Notes: generated by a model not told the origin, from the letters alone. A stretch of 37,880 nucleotides of DNA from Firmicutes bacterium UBA3572 (GCA_002375985.1 DFNH01000013.1:5293-43172), one strand, 5' to 3'; shown: positions 23,715 to 32,813, counted from the stretch's first letter. Program-made: numbers and translations.

Positions 23715-26114
23715 TTAAGTAACGTTTTGCACCACGGTTTGATAGTTAACCTCCGGCTGCGTGGTGGCCGGCAGTCTGGTTTCCGGCCCGAAGTTCTCGG
23801 AACGCAAAGCCGTTTCCAGGACCTCGTCCATATGCTCGACCAAGACGAATTCGAGTTTCGCCTTCACGTTCTGCGGGATGTCCTCTAGATCTTTCTTGTT
23901 TTCCATCGGAATTATCACGGTCCTAATCCCGGCCCGGTGTGCCGCCAAAATCTTTTCCTTCAAACCTCCAACCGGGAGCACCCGGCCGCGGAGGGTAATT
24001 TCCCCGGTCATGGCCACGTCGTGACGCACCTTGCGACCGGTCAGAGCCGAAGCCAGAGCCGTGGCCATAGTGATGCCCGCCGAGGGACCGTCCTTGGGAA
24101 TCGCCCCTTCGGGAATGTGAATGTGGATGTCTACCTTTTCGTAAAACTGTTCGTCAATACCCAATGCCGCCGCCCGACTCCGGACATAACTGTATCCGGC
24201 CTGCGCCGATTCGCGCATCACGTCACCCAGTTTACCGGTCAAGGTAAGCCCCCCCTTGCCCTTGTAAACCGTGACCTCGATGGACAGGGTATCGCCACCC
24301 ACCTCGGTCCACGTCAGCCCGGTAGCCACGCCCACCTGGTCGCTCTTTTCGGCCGTGCCGTACCGGAACGCCGGAATGCCCAAGAAATGTTCGATATTCT
24401 TCACGGTTACCCGGATCCGCTTTTGCTTGTCGTTATCGGCCACGATTTCCTTAGCCGTTTTACGGCACAGGCTGGCGATCTGCCGCTCCAGGTTCCGCAC
24501 TCCTGACTCCCGGGTGTACTCCCGGATGAGCCGCCGGATGGCATTTTCGGAAATAGCCATGTTGTGCGGAGACAAACCGTGTTCTTTTAGCTGCTTTGGT
24601 AGCAGGTGCCGGAGCGCGATCTGCAGCTTTTCTTCCTCCGTATATCCGGAGATATAGATGACCTCCATTCGATCCATCAACGGCCGCGGGATGTTGTGGG
24701 TCAGGTTGGCCGTGGTGATAAACATCACATTGGACAGATCAAACGGCACCTCAATGTAGTGATCGCTAAACGCGTTGTTCTGTTCCGGATCCAGTACTTC
24801 TAACAAGGCCGCCGACGGATCGCCGCGGAAATCCATACTCATCTTATCAACTTCGTCCAACAAGAAAACCGGGTTCTTGGTACCGGCGTTTCGCATCCCC
24901 TGAATAATGCGCCCCGGCAAAGCACCCACGTAAGTACGGCGGTGCCCGCGGATCTCGGCCTCGTCCCGCACGCCGCCCAGGGAAATGCGCACGAATTTAC
25001 GCTCCAAGGCACGGGCGATGGACTTGCCTAGCGACGTCTTACCCACGCCGGGCGGCCCCACGAAGCACAGGATCGGCCCCTTCATTTTTTTCGCCAGTTT
25101 GCGGATGGCCAGGTACTCGATAATCCGTTCCTTAACCTTGTGCAACCCATAGTGATCCTCGTCCAAAATCTTCTGCGCCATGCCGATATCCAGGCGGTCC
25201 CGGGTGGTCTTGGTCCAGGGCAACGCCAACAGCCAGTCGAGGTAATTGCGTACTACCGCCGCCTCCGCGGCCATAGGCGGCATTTTTTCTAAACGCTCTA
25301 CTTCTTTGAGCGCTTTTTCCTCTACTTCCTTGGGCAGCTTGGCTTCGGCAATCTTTTCCCGGTACTCTTCGCCCTCGGCGATTCGCTCGTCCTTTTCCCC
25401 AAGTTCGCGCTGGATGGCCTTCATCTGCTCGCGCAGGTAATATTCCTTTTGGGTCTTCTCCATCTGTTTCCGGACCCGCACATTGATCCGGCGCTCCAGT
25501 TCCAAGATCTCTAGTTCTTTGGACAGGATAGTGCACAGGGTCTCCAATCGTTCCGTGATATCAACGGACTCTAAAACCCGCTGCTTGTCCTCGATCCGCA
25601 ACGGCAGGTGCGAAACAACGATATCGCTCAGCCGGCCAGGGTCGTCAATGTTGACCACCGAAACCACCGTTTCCGGGGGAATCCGCTTGGACAGCTTCAC
25701 GTACTGTTCAAACTGATGCACCAGGTTGCGCATAAGCGCTTCCAACTGGGGCGATTTTTCAAACCGCTCGACGAATTGGTCAACCTCCACCAGAAAGAAG
25801 GGCTCCTCCGCCTGATAACGGCTAATCCGGGCCCTGGCGACACCTTCAACCAGCACGCGGATGGTGCCACCCGGCAGCTTCAGGAGTTGCTTTACCTCGG
25901 CAACCGTACCCACCTGATAAATATCATCTACGCCAGGATCATCCGTTTGGGCCTCTTTCTGCGTGGCCAAAAAAATGTAGCGGTCCTGAAGCATGGCTTC
26001 CTCAATGGCCCTGACCGACTTTTCGCGGCCAACGTCGAGATGGATGACCATATAAGGAAACACCAAGATCCCACGCAACGGCAAAAGGGGTAACACCCTT
26101 CTAACGGAATCCAT
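23715..26114 (-). CDS. lon: ATP-dependent protease Lon (LonA)
   Basis: A 799-aa AAA+ serine protease that degrades damaged and regulatory proteins in the cytosol. There is an N-terminal LON substrate-binding domain (about 1-200), a coiled coil, Walker A GPPGVGKT (near residue 357), Walker B VFLLDEVDKM, and the protease domain with catalytic Ser678 in PKDGPSAG and Lys721 in PVGGLKEK. I chose ATG 26112-26114 because AAAGGAGG is well placed before it; a TTG seven codons upstream in the same frame is not. It has its own promoter with direct repeats. lonB lies directly upstream behind a terminator, a common clostridial pairing. Confidence 0.97.
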   Translation of the reverse strand: MDSVRRVLPLLPLRGILVFPYMVIHLDVGREKSVRAIEEAMLQDRYIFLATQKEAQTDDPGVDDIYQVGTVAEVKQLLKLPGGTIRVLVEGVARARISRYQAEEPFFLVEVDQFVERFEKSPQLEALMRNLVHQFEQYVKLSKRIPPETVVSVVNIDDPGRLSDIVVSHLPLRIEDKQRVLESVDITERLETLCTILSKELEILELERRINVRVRKQMEKTQKEYYLREQMKAIQRELGEKDERIAEGEEYREKIAEAKLPKEVEEKALKEVERLEKMPPMAAEAAVVRNYLDWLLALPWTKTTRDRLDIGMAQKILDEDHYGLHKVKERIIEYLAIRKLAKKMKGPILCFVGPPGVGKTSLGKSIARALERKFVRISLGGVRDEAEIRGHRRTYVGALPGRIIQGMRNAGTKNPVFLLDEVDKMSMDFRGDPSAALLEVLDPEQNNAFSDHYIEVPFDLSNVMFITTANLTHNIPRPLMDRMEVIYISGYTEEEKLQIALRHLLPKQLKEHGLSPHNMAISENAIRRLIREYTRESGVRNLERQIASLCRKTAKEIVADNDKQKRIRVTVKNIEHFLGIPAFRYGTAEKSDQVGVATGLTWTEVGGDTLSIEVTVYKGKGGLTLTGKLGDVMRESAQAGYSYVRSRAAALGIDEQFYEKVDIHIHIPEGAIPKDGPSAGITMATALASALTGRKVRHDVAMTGEITLRGRVLPVGGLKEKILAAHRAGIRTVIIPMENKKDLEDIPQNVKAKLEFVLVEHMDEVLETALRSENFGPETRLPATTQPEVNYQTVVQNVT

Positions 26115-26132
26115 CGGCGCACCTCCTTTACT

Positions 26133-26159
26133 CAATCAACTATACTACTGACAATCAAC
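26133..26159 (-). promoter_or_regulatory. direct repeats GTTGATTG over the lon transcription start
   Basis: Two identical 8-mers on the minus strand (26133-26140 and 26152-26159) repeat at 19 nt, each with TATA close by on the same side. They lie just downstream of the -10 element, a typical repressor site. They do not match the CtsR heptad or the CIRCE inverted repeat. Confidence 0.4.
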
Positions 26160-26189
26160 AGTATAGCAGATAGAACAATAGGCGTCCAA
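26160..26189 (-). promoter_or_regulatory. sigma-A promoter of lon
   Basis: Minus strand: TTGGAC (26184-26189), 18-nt spacer, TATACT (26160-26165), directly after the lonB terminator. Confidence 0.65.
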
Positions 26190-26197
26190 TGAATAAA

Positions 26198-26221
26198 GCC
26201 GCTCCCGTACACGGGAGCGGC
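26198..26221 (-). terminator. intrinsic terminator after lonB
   Basis: Perfect 11-bp inverted repeat (GCCGCTCCCGT/ACGGGAGCGGC) with a 2-nt centre, followed on the minus strand by TTTATT. It lies 35 nt past the lonB stop codon. Confidence 0.8.
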
Positions 26222-26255
26222 GCCAATTGTTGGAGGGTTTGTGTGCGGTTTGGTT

Positions 26256-27956
26256 TCAGGAAATCTGGGCACTAGCCGGGAGCGGGGCAACCCGGTCACG
26301 CAAGACACCGCCCCTTAAGGCATCGGGAAGCTGGACCAGAGCTCCCTCCAATACCTCTGTTAGATGGGTTACCGGGATCACCTCTACGTCCCGGTAGTGA
26401 CGAAAGATTTCCTGGTAATTTTCGGCCGGAATAAACACCCGTTTGGCCCCGGCTTTAGCGGCCGCCTCAACTTTGGCCACGATCCCACCCACCGGTTTCA
26501 CCAGGCCGCGGATGGAAACCTCGCCGGTCATCGCCACCTCGTTCGAAACCGGCACCCGCAAGAGCGCCGAGCACAACGCGGTGGCTACACCCACACCGGC
26601 AGACGGCCCATCGATCGGAAAGCCGCCCGGAAAGTTTATATGCAGGTTATACTCTTCAGGATTGAAAGGAACCACCGATTTGACCGCGGTGACGACATTC
26701 TCCACCGACCCACGCGCCAGGCTCTTGCGGCGTACCACCCGCCCGGCGCCGCTCAACTCCTCTTCGTCCACCACGCCGGTAACGGTCAGCCGGCCCGTAC
26801 CCTTTTTCACCGGAACCGCGGTCGCTTCTATTTCCAACATCACGCCCGCGTTCGGCCCGTACACGGCCAGTCCGTTCACCAGACCGATGGCGGGGGCCTC
26901 CGGAATCCGCCGTTCCGGCCGCGGCGAGTACTGCCCACTGTGAATCACCCATTCGGCGTCCGCAAGGGTAATTGCCTCCCGGGACTCGGTCAACACCAGG
27001 CCGGCGGCCAGTTGCACAATGTTGACGGCCTCCCGTCCGTTTTGAGCGTATTTTTTGATCACCCCGAGCACCTTTTCATCAAGTGAAAAGCCCATCCGGG
27101 ACGCAGCGTTAGCGACAATCACGCCCACCTGCTCAGGGGTCAGCGGCCGGAAAAAGACCTCCATACACCGGGAGCGTAGGGCCGGCGGCAACTGGTCGGG
27201 CAAGCGGGTGGTGGCACCCACCAGACGAAAGTCGGCCGGTAGCCCGTTTTGGAAAATGTCGTGAATGTGCTGGGGAATCTGATGGTCATCGGGATTGTAG
27301 TAGGAACTTTCCAAGAAAACCTTGCGGTCCTCCAACACTTTCAGGAGTTTGTTTATCTGCACCGGGTGCAGCTCACCGATTTCGTCAATGAACAGGATGC
27401 CACCGTGCGCTTTGGTGACCGCCCCCGGTTTGGGTTGGGGTATTCCGGCCATGCCCATAGGGCCGGCACCTTGGTAAATGGGGTCGTGTACCGAGCCGAT
27501 CAACGGGTCGGCGATGCCCCGTTCGTCAAAACGGGCGGTTGTGGCATCGATTTCCACGAACCGGGCCTCCGCACCAAAAGGGGACTGGGGGTTATTCCGG
27601 GCCGCCTCCAGCACGAGCCGCGCCGCGGCCGTTTTGCCGACCCCGGGCGGGCCGTAAATGATCACGTGCTGGGGGTTGGGTCCGCAGAGTGCCGCCCGAA
27701 GCGCCTTGATCCCTTCCTCCTGGCCCACGATTTCGTCAAAACTGGTCGGGCGGGTTTTTTCGGCCAGCGGCACGGTCAGGGAAATGGAACGCATTTTCCG
27801 GAGTTTTTCGATCTCGGACCGCGACCCCCTTTCTACGGCCACCTTGCTGCCTTGCTGGGCCTTTAAAAGGTTCCAAAAATAAAGACCGATCACAACGCCG
27901 AAAAACACTTGCAGCAACAGAATGACGCTTGAGAATCCCGGTCCGAACTCGCCCAA
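26256..27956 (-). CDS. lonB: LonB, sporulation-type membrane-anchored Lon protease
   Basis: A 566-aa protein without the LON N-terminal domain. Instead it starts with a membrane helix (about residues 9-27). It has Walker A GPPGVGKT (near residue 101), Walker B GILFIDEIGELH (near 185), and the Lon protease domain with Ser452 in PIDGPSAG and Lys495 in PVGGIVAK. In Bacillus LonB is made in the forespore under sigma-F. TTG start at 27954-27956 behind GGGAGG. A CATACTA -10-like element lies about 45 nt upstream, which would fit forespore expression. clpX ends upstream behind a terminator. Confidence 0.95.
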   Translation of the reverse strand: MGEFGPGFSSVILLLQVFFGVVIGLYFWNLLKAQQGSKVAVERGSRSEIEKLRKMRSISLTVPLAEKTRPTSFDEIVGQEEGIKALRAALCGPNPQHVIIYGPPGVGKTAAARLVLEAARNNPQSPFGAEARFVEIDATTARFDERGIADPLIGSVHDPIYQGAGPMGMAGIPQPKPGAVTKAHGGILFIDEIGELHPVQINKLLKVLEDRKVFLESSYYNPDDHQIPQHIHDIFQNGLPADFRLVGATTRLPDQLPPALRSRCMEVFFRPLTPEQVGVIVANAASRMGFSLDEKVLGVIKKYAQNGREAVNIVQLAAGLVLTESREAITLADAEWVIHSGQYSPRPERRIPEAPAIGLVNGLAVYGPNAGVMLEIEATAVPVKKGTGRLTVTGVVDEEELSGAGRVVRRKSLARGSVENVVTAVKSVVPFNPEEYNLHINFPGGFPIDGPSAGVGVATALCSALLRVPVSNEVAMTGEVSIRGLVKPVGGIVAKVEAAAKAGAKRVFIPAENYQEIFRHYRDVEVIPVTHLTEVLEGALVQLPDALRGGVLRDRVAPLPASAQIS

Positions 27957-27997
27957 GATGATACCTCCCGCTTATGGCGTAATCTTAATTCTAATTC

Positions 27998-28025
27998 TAG
28001 TATGGCATCCGGCGGAGGGATTATA
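27998..28025 (-). promoter_or_regulatory. candidate forespore (sigma-G/F-like) promoter and TATAAT upstream of lonB
   Basis: Minus strand CATACTA (27998-28004) equals the best sigma-G -10 form. About 15 nt before it lies TATAAT (28020-28025), which may be part of the -35 region or an independent sigma-A -10. No clean -35 is visible for either, so this is tentative. Confidence 0.35.
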
Positions 28026-28061
28026 ATCACCAACCCGGCATAATTTGCCCAATTTTGCCAT

Positions 28062-28085
28062 AAAAAAACCGCCCGAAGGCGGTTT
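28062..28085 (-). terminator. intrinsic terminator after clpX
   Basis: Minus strand AAACCGCC, TTCG tetraloop, GGCGGTTT, continuing into a run of seven T residues. It starts about 11 nt after the clpX stop codon. Confidence 0.9.
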
Positions 28086-28095
28086 GGATGAGGCT

Positions 28096-29352
28096 TTACA
28101 CGGCACCCTCTTTAACTTTTTTGTTGTGACGTTCTACGGTGATAATCATCGGCGGCTCCCGCTTGACCACTGTATCGCAAGAAATGGTGCACTTGGCCAC
28201 GTCGCCCCGCGAGGGGATATCGTACATCACGTTGAGCATGATGTCCTCGAGTATCGCCCTGAGGCCCCGCGCCCCGGTATTCCGCCGGATGGTTTCCTCG
28301 GCGATGGCCTGCAACGCTCCCTCCTGGAATTCCAGGGTTACACCGTCGAGTTCGAAGAGCTTTTCATACTGCTTTACCAGCGCATTACGCGGCTCGGTCA
28401 GAATGCGCACCAAATCCTCCTGGGTCAGCGGGTCCAGAGTAACAATCACCGGCAACCGGCCAACAAACTCGGGAATAAGACCATACTTCAACAGATCCTG
28501 AGGCAAGATGTGCCGCAAGATCTCGCCTAGCTTGCGGTCCCGCTTCACCATCAGCTCGGCGCCAAAACCCATAGTCTTTTGGGCAATCCGGTTCTGGATG
28601 ATTTTGTCGATCCCCTCGAAAGCCCCACCACAAATGAACAAAATGTTGGTAGTGTCCAGCTGAATAAACTCCTGGTGGGGATGCTTACGCCCGCCCTGCG
28701 GCGGCACGCTGGCGACCGTCCCCTCCAGAATTTTCAGCAGGGCCTGCTGCACACCCTCGCCGGAAACGTCCCGTGTAATGGACGGGTTCTCCGACTTGCG
28801 GGCGATCTTGTCAACTTCGTCAATATAAACGATGCCCTTCTCGGCCTTTTCCACATCGTAATCGGCGGCCTGGATCAACTTGAGCAGGATGTTCTCCACA
28901 TCCTCGCCCACGTACCCGGCCTCCGTCAGCGAGGTGGCGTCCGCAATGGCAAAAGGGACATTTAGAAACCGTGCCAGAGTCTGCGCCAACAGGGTCTTGC
29001 CGGAACCGGTCGGCCCCAGCATAATGATATTGCTCTTCTGGAGCTCAACGTCTTCCAGCTTGCCCCCCAGGTTGATGCGCTTGTAATGATTGTAAACGGC
29101 CACCGATAGGATCTTCTTGGCGTGTTCCTGGCCGATTACATACTGGTCAAGATACTCCTTAATCTCGACCGGCTTGGGAATATCGCGCAATTCCAAGCCA
29201 ATGTCTTCGCTGAGCTCCTCCTCGATAATTTCATTACAAAGCTCGATGCACTCGTCACAGATGTAAACACCCGGCCCGGCCACGAGCTTCTTGACCTGGT
29301 CCTGCAGCTTGCCGCAGAAGGAACATTTTAGTTGACCCTTTTCGTTAAACAT
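28096..29352 (-). CDS. clpX: ClpX, ATPase subunit of ClpXP protease
   Basis: A 418-aa AAA+ unfoldase. The N-terminal zinc-binding domain has CSFC (residues 10-13) and CDEC (about 33-36) pairs. Walker A is GPTGSGKT (about residues 115-122), Walker B is IVYIDEVDKIA (near 178), and arginine-finger and sensor-2 regions follow. The ClpP-docking loop reads MGFGAE where most ClpX proteins have IGFGA. ATG at 29350-29352 with GAGGTG. It lies 15 nt after clpP, in the order tig-clpP-clpX that is standard in Firmicutes. Confidence 0.97.
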   Translation of the reverse strand: MFNEKGQLKCSFCGKLQDQVKKLVAGPGVYICDECIELCNEIIEEELSEDIGLELRDIPKPVEIKEYLDQYVIGQEHAKKILSVAVYNHYKRINLGGKLEDVELQKSNIIMLGPTGSGKTLLAQTLARFLNVPFAIADATSLTEAGYVGEDVENILLKLIQAADYDVEKAEKGIVYIDEVDKIARKSENPSITRDVSGEGVQQALLKILEGTVASVPPQGGRKHPHQEFIQLDTTNILFICGGAFEGIDKIIQNRIAQKTMGFGAELMVKRDRKLGEILRHILPQDLLKYGLIPEFVGRLPVIVTLDPLTQEDLVRILTEPRNALVKQYEKLFELDGVTLEFQEGALQAIAEETIRRNTGARGLRAILEDIMLNVMYDIPSRGDVAKCTISCDTVVKREPPMIITVERHNKKVKEGAV

Positions 29353-29367
29353 ATAACAACACCTCTT

Positions 29368-29967
29368 CTACCCCTTGGCCTTCTTACGAACCGAGATCAC
29401 CTCATCAATTATACCATATTCACGGGCCTGTTCGGCAGACATGAAGAAATCACGTTCGGTATCTCGTTCAATCCTTTCCAGCGGCTGGCCGGTATGCTTG
29501 GCCAACAGTTCGTTTAATATCTGCTTCGTCCTGAGAATCTCCCGGGCGTGAATGTCAATCTCGGTGGCCTGCCCCTGAACGCCACCCATAGGCTGATGGA
29601 TCAAGATCCGGGAGTAAGGTAGCGCGTACCGTTTCCCCGGAGCACCGGCCGCCAACAGAAAGGCGCCCATGCTGGCCGCTTGGCCCAGGCAGATGGTCGA
29701 CACATCCGGCCGGATATACTGCATAGTATCATAAATGGCCATTCCCGCGGTCACCGAACCCCCTGGTGAATTGAGATACAGGTGGATGTCCTTGTCCGGA
29801 TCTTCGGCCTCAAGAAATAAGAGCTGCGCGATGACCAGACTGGCTGTGTGGTCCTCGATCGGCCCACCGATAAATACGATCCGGTCCTTAAGGAGGCGGG
29901 AGTAGATATCGTACGCTCTTTCCCCGCGGGCGGTCTGCTCTACTACAATCGGTACCAACGTACTCAT
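29368..29967 (-). CDS. clpP: ClpP, serine protease subunit
   Basis: A 199-aa peptidase with the catalytic triad Ser99 (GQAASMGA), His124 (ILIHQPMGG) and Asp173 (ERDF). The N-terminal LVPIVVEQTARGERAYDIYSRLL is the axial-pore region. It forms a 14-mer barrel with ClpX. ATG at 29965-29967 with GGAGGGC. It follows tig by 66 nt. Confidence 0.97.
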   Translation of the reverse strand: MSTLVPIVVEQTARGERAYDIYSRLLKDRIVFIGGPIEDHTASLVIAQLLFLEAEDPDKDIHLYLNSPGGSVTAGMAIYDTMQYIRPDVSTICLGQAASMGAFLLAAGAPGKRYALPYSRILIHQPMGGVQGQATEIDIHAREILRTKQILNELLAKHTGQPLERIERDTERDFFMSAEQAREYGIIDEVISVRKKAKG

Positions 29968-29990
29968 TATAAGCCCTCCTCAAGACTATG

Positions 29991-30014
29991 TTAAACGAAA
30001 AGCCGTTCGTTTAA
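29991..30014. repeat. inverted repeat in the tig-clpP spacer
   Basis: TTAAACGAA and TTCGTTTAA, 9-bp arms with a 6-nt loop. No T-run follows on the minus strand, so it is not a standard terminator. It could be an mRNA-stability hairpin or regulator site between tig and clpP. Confidence 0.45.
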
Positions 30015-30033
30015 AAGAGGAAAACATACGGGC

Positions 30034-31356
30034 TTATTCGACCCCGGGCTTAACGCCCTCCCCTTTTTCGACTATCACCGCCTTCTCCACCAGCAGATCC
30101 ACGGCCTTGTCGCGGCGGATGGCAGCCCGAACCACGCCCAGGTCGTTATTCTGCGCCAGGATTTCATGCAGGCGCTCCGGTTCCACCCGGTAAAACCCGG
30201 CCATCTTTTCCAACTCGGCCGCCAAGTCCTCTTCCGAGACTTCTACACCTTCAACCTCCGCGATTTTGTCCATAACCAACTCCTTCCGCAGGTCCTGCTC
30301 CGCCCGGGGCCGCAACTCGTCCCGCAACGACTCCTCGGTACGGTTCGTGAGCTTGAGAAAGTCTTCCTTGCTCATCCCCTGCTGGGCTACCGGCCGCATA
30401 ACCTCCTCGATCATGGCGTTTAAGCGGGTTTCGATCATGCTGTTCGGGATCTCTAGCTGGGCGTTGGCCACGGCCTGCCGGATCAACTCGTCGCGCAGGT
30501 CGTGGTCAATTTTCTTTTCGGCGGCCTGGAGTAGTTTATTCCTTATTTCCTCCCGCAATGCCTCCAGGGAGTCATGCTCGCTGACGTCCTTGGCAAACTC
30601 ATCATCCAGCGGCGCCAGTTCCTTACGCTTGATCGCCTTGAGGGTAACCCTGATCAAGGCCTCCTTGCCGGCGAGTTCCGCTTTAGGGAAGTCCTCCGGT
30701 ATGGTAAGCAGTATTTCGCGGGTTTCGCCGACCGTCATGCCCACTAGTTTCTCGTCAAAATCCTTGGCCACAAAACCTTTGCCTACCTCAACCGAACGGT
30801 CGGTATCCGTGCCGCCCTCGAAAGGCCGGCCTTCAATGGTACCCTCGTAGTCAATGGTGATGATGTCCCCCATCTGCACGGCACCATCGTCTACGGTCAC
30901 CAGCTTGGCATAACGGTTGCGAAGTTTCTCCAGTTCCCGATCCACGTCGGCCTCGGTGACCACCGCGACGCCCTTTTCCGCTCGGAGACCCTGATAGTTC
31001 CCCAAGGTTACCTCTGGTTTCACGTCCACTTGCATTTTAAAGATTACCGGCTTACCTTCTTCCAGCTGTACCACGTCTACCTCGGGCTGCGAAACCGGCT
31101 TAATGCCGGTATACTTAACGGCTTCCATATAGGCCTCCGGGATCAGCCTTTCCAACGCGTCCTCGTACAGAACCTGCTTACCGTAATAGTTTTCAAAAAT
31201 CGGACGCGGTGCTTTACCGGGACGGAAACCGGGAACCTTCGCGTTCTTGACCAGTCGGCGGTACGCCTGGTCCATCAACCGGCTTAAACGCTCCGGTTCC
31301 AGCTCCACCTCGAGTTCCACTCTGTTGGTGTCGATTTTTTCAGCCGTTGCCTTCAT
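30034..31356 (-). CDS. tig: trigger factor, ribosome-bound chaperone and peptidyl-prolyl isomerase
   Basis: A 440-aa protein with the three trigger-factor domains: ribosome-binding tail with the signature GFRPGKAPRPIFENYYG (about residues 42-58, G-F-R-x-G-x-x-P), FKBP-type PPIase (about 155-245, including DIITIDYEGTIEGRPFEGG), and the C-terminal helical cradle (about 250-430). ATG at 31354-31356; GGAGG lies 14 nt upstream, which is rather far. First gene of tig-clpP-clpX, with an AT-rich promoter region upstream. Confidence 0.96.
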   Translation of the reverse strand: MKATAEKIDTNRVELEVELEPERLSRLMDQAYRRLVKNAKVPGFRPGKAPRPIFENYYGKQVLYEDALERLIPEAYMEAVKYTGIKPVSQPEVDVVQLEEGKPVIFKMQVDVKPEVTLGNYQGLRAEKGVAVVTEADVDRELEKLRNRYAKLVTVDDGAVQMGDIITIDYEGTIEGRPFEGGTDTDRSVEVGKGFVAKDFDEKLVGMTVGETREILLTIPEDFPKAELAGKEALIRVTLKAIKRKELAPLDDEFAKDVSEHDSLEALREEIRNKLLQAAEKKIDHDLRDELIRQAVANAQLEIPNSMIETRLNAMIEEVMRPVAQQGMSKEDFLKLTNRTEESLRDELRPRAEQDLRKELVMDKIAEVEGVEVSEEDLAAELEKMAGFYRVEPERLHEILAQNNDLGVVRAAIRRDKAVDLLVEKAVIVEKGEGVKPGVE

Positions 31357-31631
31357 CGATAATCCGACTGCCTCCTAAGAAACATATTTGCAGTTTTTGT
31401 CATCCGAGGCCCGCTCCATACTAAATATATATACTATAACTCAGGCAAAAGTAAAATTTACATCGGTACTCCTACTAAACAACAAAACACCAGGGGAGAC
31501 TCCCTGGCCCTGGTAAGTGAAACATATTATAGCACAGGATTTTGGACAAAAGCAAGCAAAGGAATCTCCCGGTCTGCGGCGAAAAAACCTCAAAGACAAA
31601 GCCGCAATAACCGTTTTAGGAGTGGTATCTG
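31357..31631. promoter_or_regulatory. divergent spacer between tig and trmI with AT-rich promoter region
   Basis: No gene seen. For tig, minus strand TTTTAC with 17 nt before TATATA near 31425-31455 is a plausible promoter within a TATATATAT tract. A small hairpin CCAGGG/CCCTGG (31490-31507) lies further out. Confidence 0.35.
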
Positions 31632-32483
31632 TTGGCGTTTCGTGAAGGAGACCTGGTCATATTTCTTGACCACCAGGAACGCAGTTTCCGGCAGCGCCTT
31701 CATCCAGAGGGGAAACTGCAAACCCACCAGGGATACATCCCCCACAGCGAAGTTATCGGGCGCGAACCCGGGGTGGCGCTTTTGACATCCAAAGGAAAGG
31801 AACTGTTTGCCTTCCGGCCAACCTTGGTCGATTATACCATGAACATGCCCCGGAAAAGCGGGATTATCTACCCCAAAGACACCGCTTACATCTTGCTGTG
31901 GGCCGATATCCACCCGGGCAGCCGGGTCGTCACTGCCGGTGTCGGCAGTGGCGCCCTGCTTTTGGCCCTGGTCCGGCAGGTAGGACCCACCGGTTTTGTC
32001 TGGGGCTACGACGTCCGGCAGGATATGCTTGACTTTGCCGCCAAAAACCTGAAGGAGTTTTTGGGTGATACGAGCAACACGGAACTTCGCCTCGGCGACG
32101 TGTATCAAGCCATTGACCAACGGCAAGTGGACAGCGTTATCCTGGACGTACCGGAACCTTGGGGCGCCGTGGAGCAGTCCGCCCTCGCCCTGCGCCCGGG
32201 CGGCATCCTGGTGGCCTATGCGCCCACCATCAAACAAGCGGAGAACCTGACCGCGGCCCTCAGGGGCTCAGACTGCTTCGGGTTGGTGGAAACGGTGGAG
32301 ATCCTGGTACGCGACTGGCACATCCGCCACCGGAGCGTCCGGCCCAACCACCGAATGGTGGGACATACGGGTTTCCTCACTATTGCCCGCCGGATCATAA
32401 GGCCGGAGGGGAACCCATTGGAACCGGTTAAAACCCCGGAAAAGAAACCGGCTGACCGCACCGGGTTTCCGGAAACCGATTAG
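31632..32483 (+). CDS. trmI: TrmI-type tRNA (adenine-58-N1) methyltransferase
   Basis: A 283-aa SAM-dependent enzyme. An N-terminal beta domain (FREGDLVIFLDHQERSF) precedes VVTAGVGSGALLLAL (motif I, about residues 99-113), GYDVRQDMLDFAAKNL (motif II) and VDSVILDVPEPW (about 165-176, the catalytic Asp motif of TrmI). Such enzymes methylate A58 in the T-loop of tRNAs. The proline/lysine-rich C-terminal tail after about residue 258 is variable. TTG start at 31632 behind AGGAG. It is the last clearly housekeeping gene before the IS-rich region. Confidence 0.92.
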   Translation: MAFREGDLVIFLDHQERSFRQRLHPEGKLQTHQGYIPHSEVIGREPGVALLTSKGKELFAFRPTLVDYTMNMPRKSGIIYPKDTAYILLWADIHPGSRVVTAGVGSGALLLALVRQVGPTGFVWGYDVRQDMLDFAAKNLKEFLGDTSNTELRLGDVYQAIDQRQVDSVILDVPEPWGAVEQSALALRPGGILVAYAPTIKQAENLTAALRGSDCFGLVETVEILVRDWHIRHRSVRPNHRMVGHTGFLTIARRIIRPEGNPLEPVKTPEKKPADRTGFPETD

Positions 32484-32654
32484 GCAAGCACCCCGTATTG
32501 TGTAAAAGGGCGTATTGACAACTGGCTTGATCGCTTCTTTTCCGAATTGCGTACTATAACTTTAAAGACGGGAACGGTAAAGCGGCCCTAATCACACTCC
32601 GGTCATTTCCTCTGCCGCAAGAAATTATGAACAAAAGGTAGAGGGTGTTATGGA

Positions 32655-32813
32655 GTGTTGGAAACAAGAAATGAAGCGAACTGCGGGAAAGAAAAAGCAA
32701 CAAAGCTAGTGGCGGCTGCCGTGACCCTTTTAACCCAATATACTATTGATACAGCAGGCGTAATGATCCCCGTAAGTCAAGACAAAATCGGCTGGTTTGA
32801 AGGGAGTCTTTGA
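32655..32813 (+). CDS. possible small protein, 52 aa
   Basis: GTG start at 32655 with GAGGGTG seven bases upstream. The product is hydrophilic at the start (ETRNEANCGKEKATK) with a moderately hydrophobic middle (LVAAAVTLLTQYTIDTAGVM) and ends GWFEGSL. I recognise no family. It is the only ORF in the space between trmI and the IS3 remnant that has a sensible ribosome binding site; low to moderate confidence. Confidence 0.35.
   Translation: MLETRNEANCGKEKATKLVAAAVTLLTQYTIDTAGVMIPVSQDKIGWFEGSL

Noticed and set aside
25928..26122. Second frame at the lon N-terminus
   Set aside because: It is the shadow of the lon coding sequence in another frame, without initiation signals.
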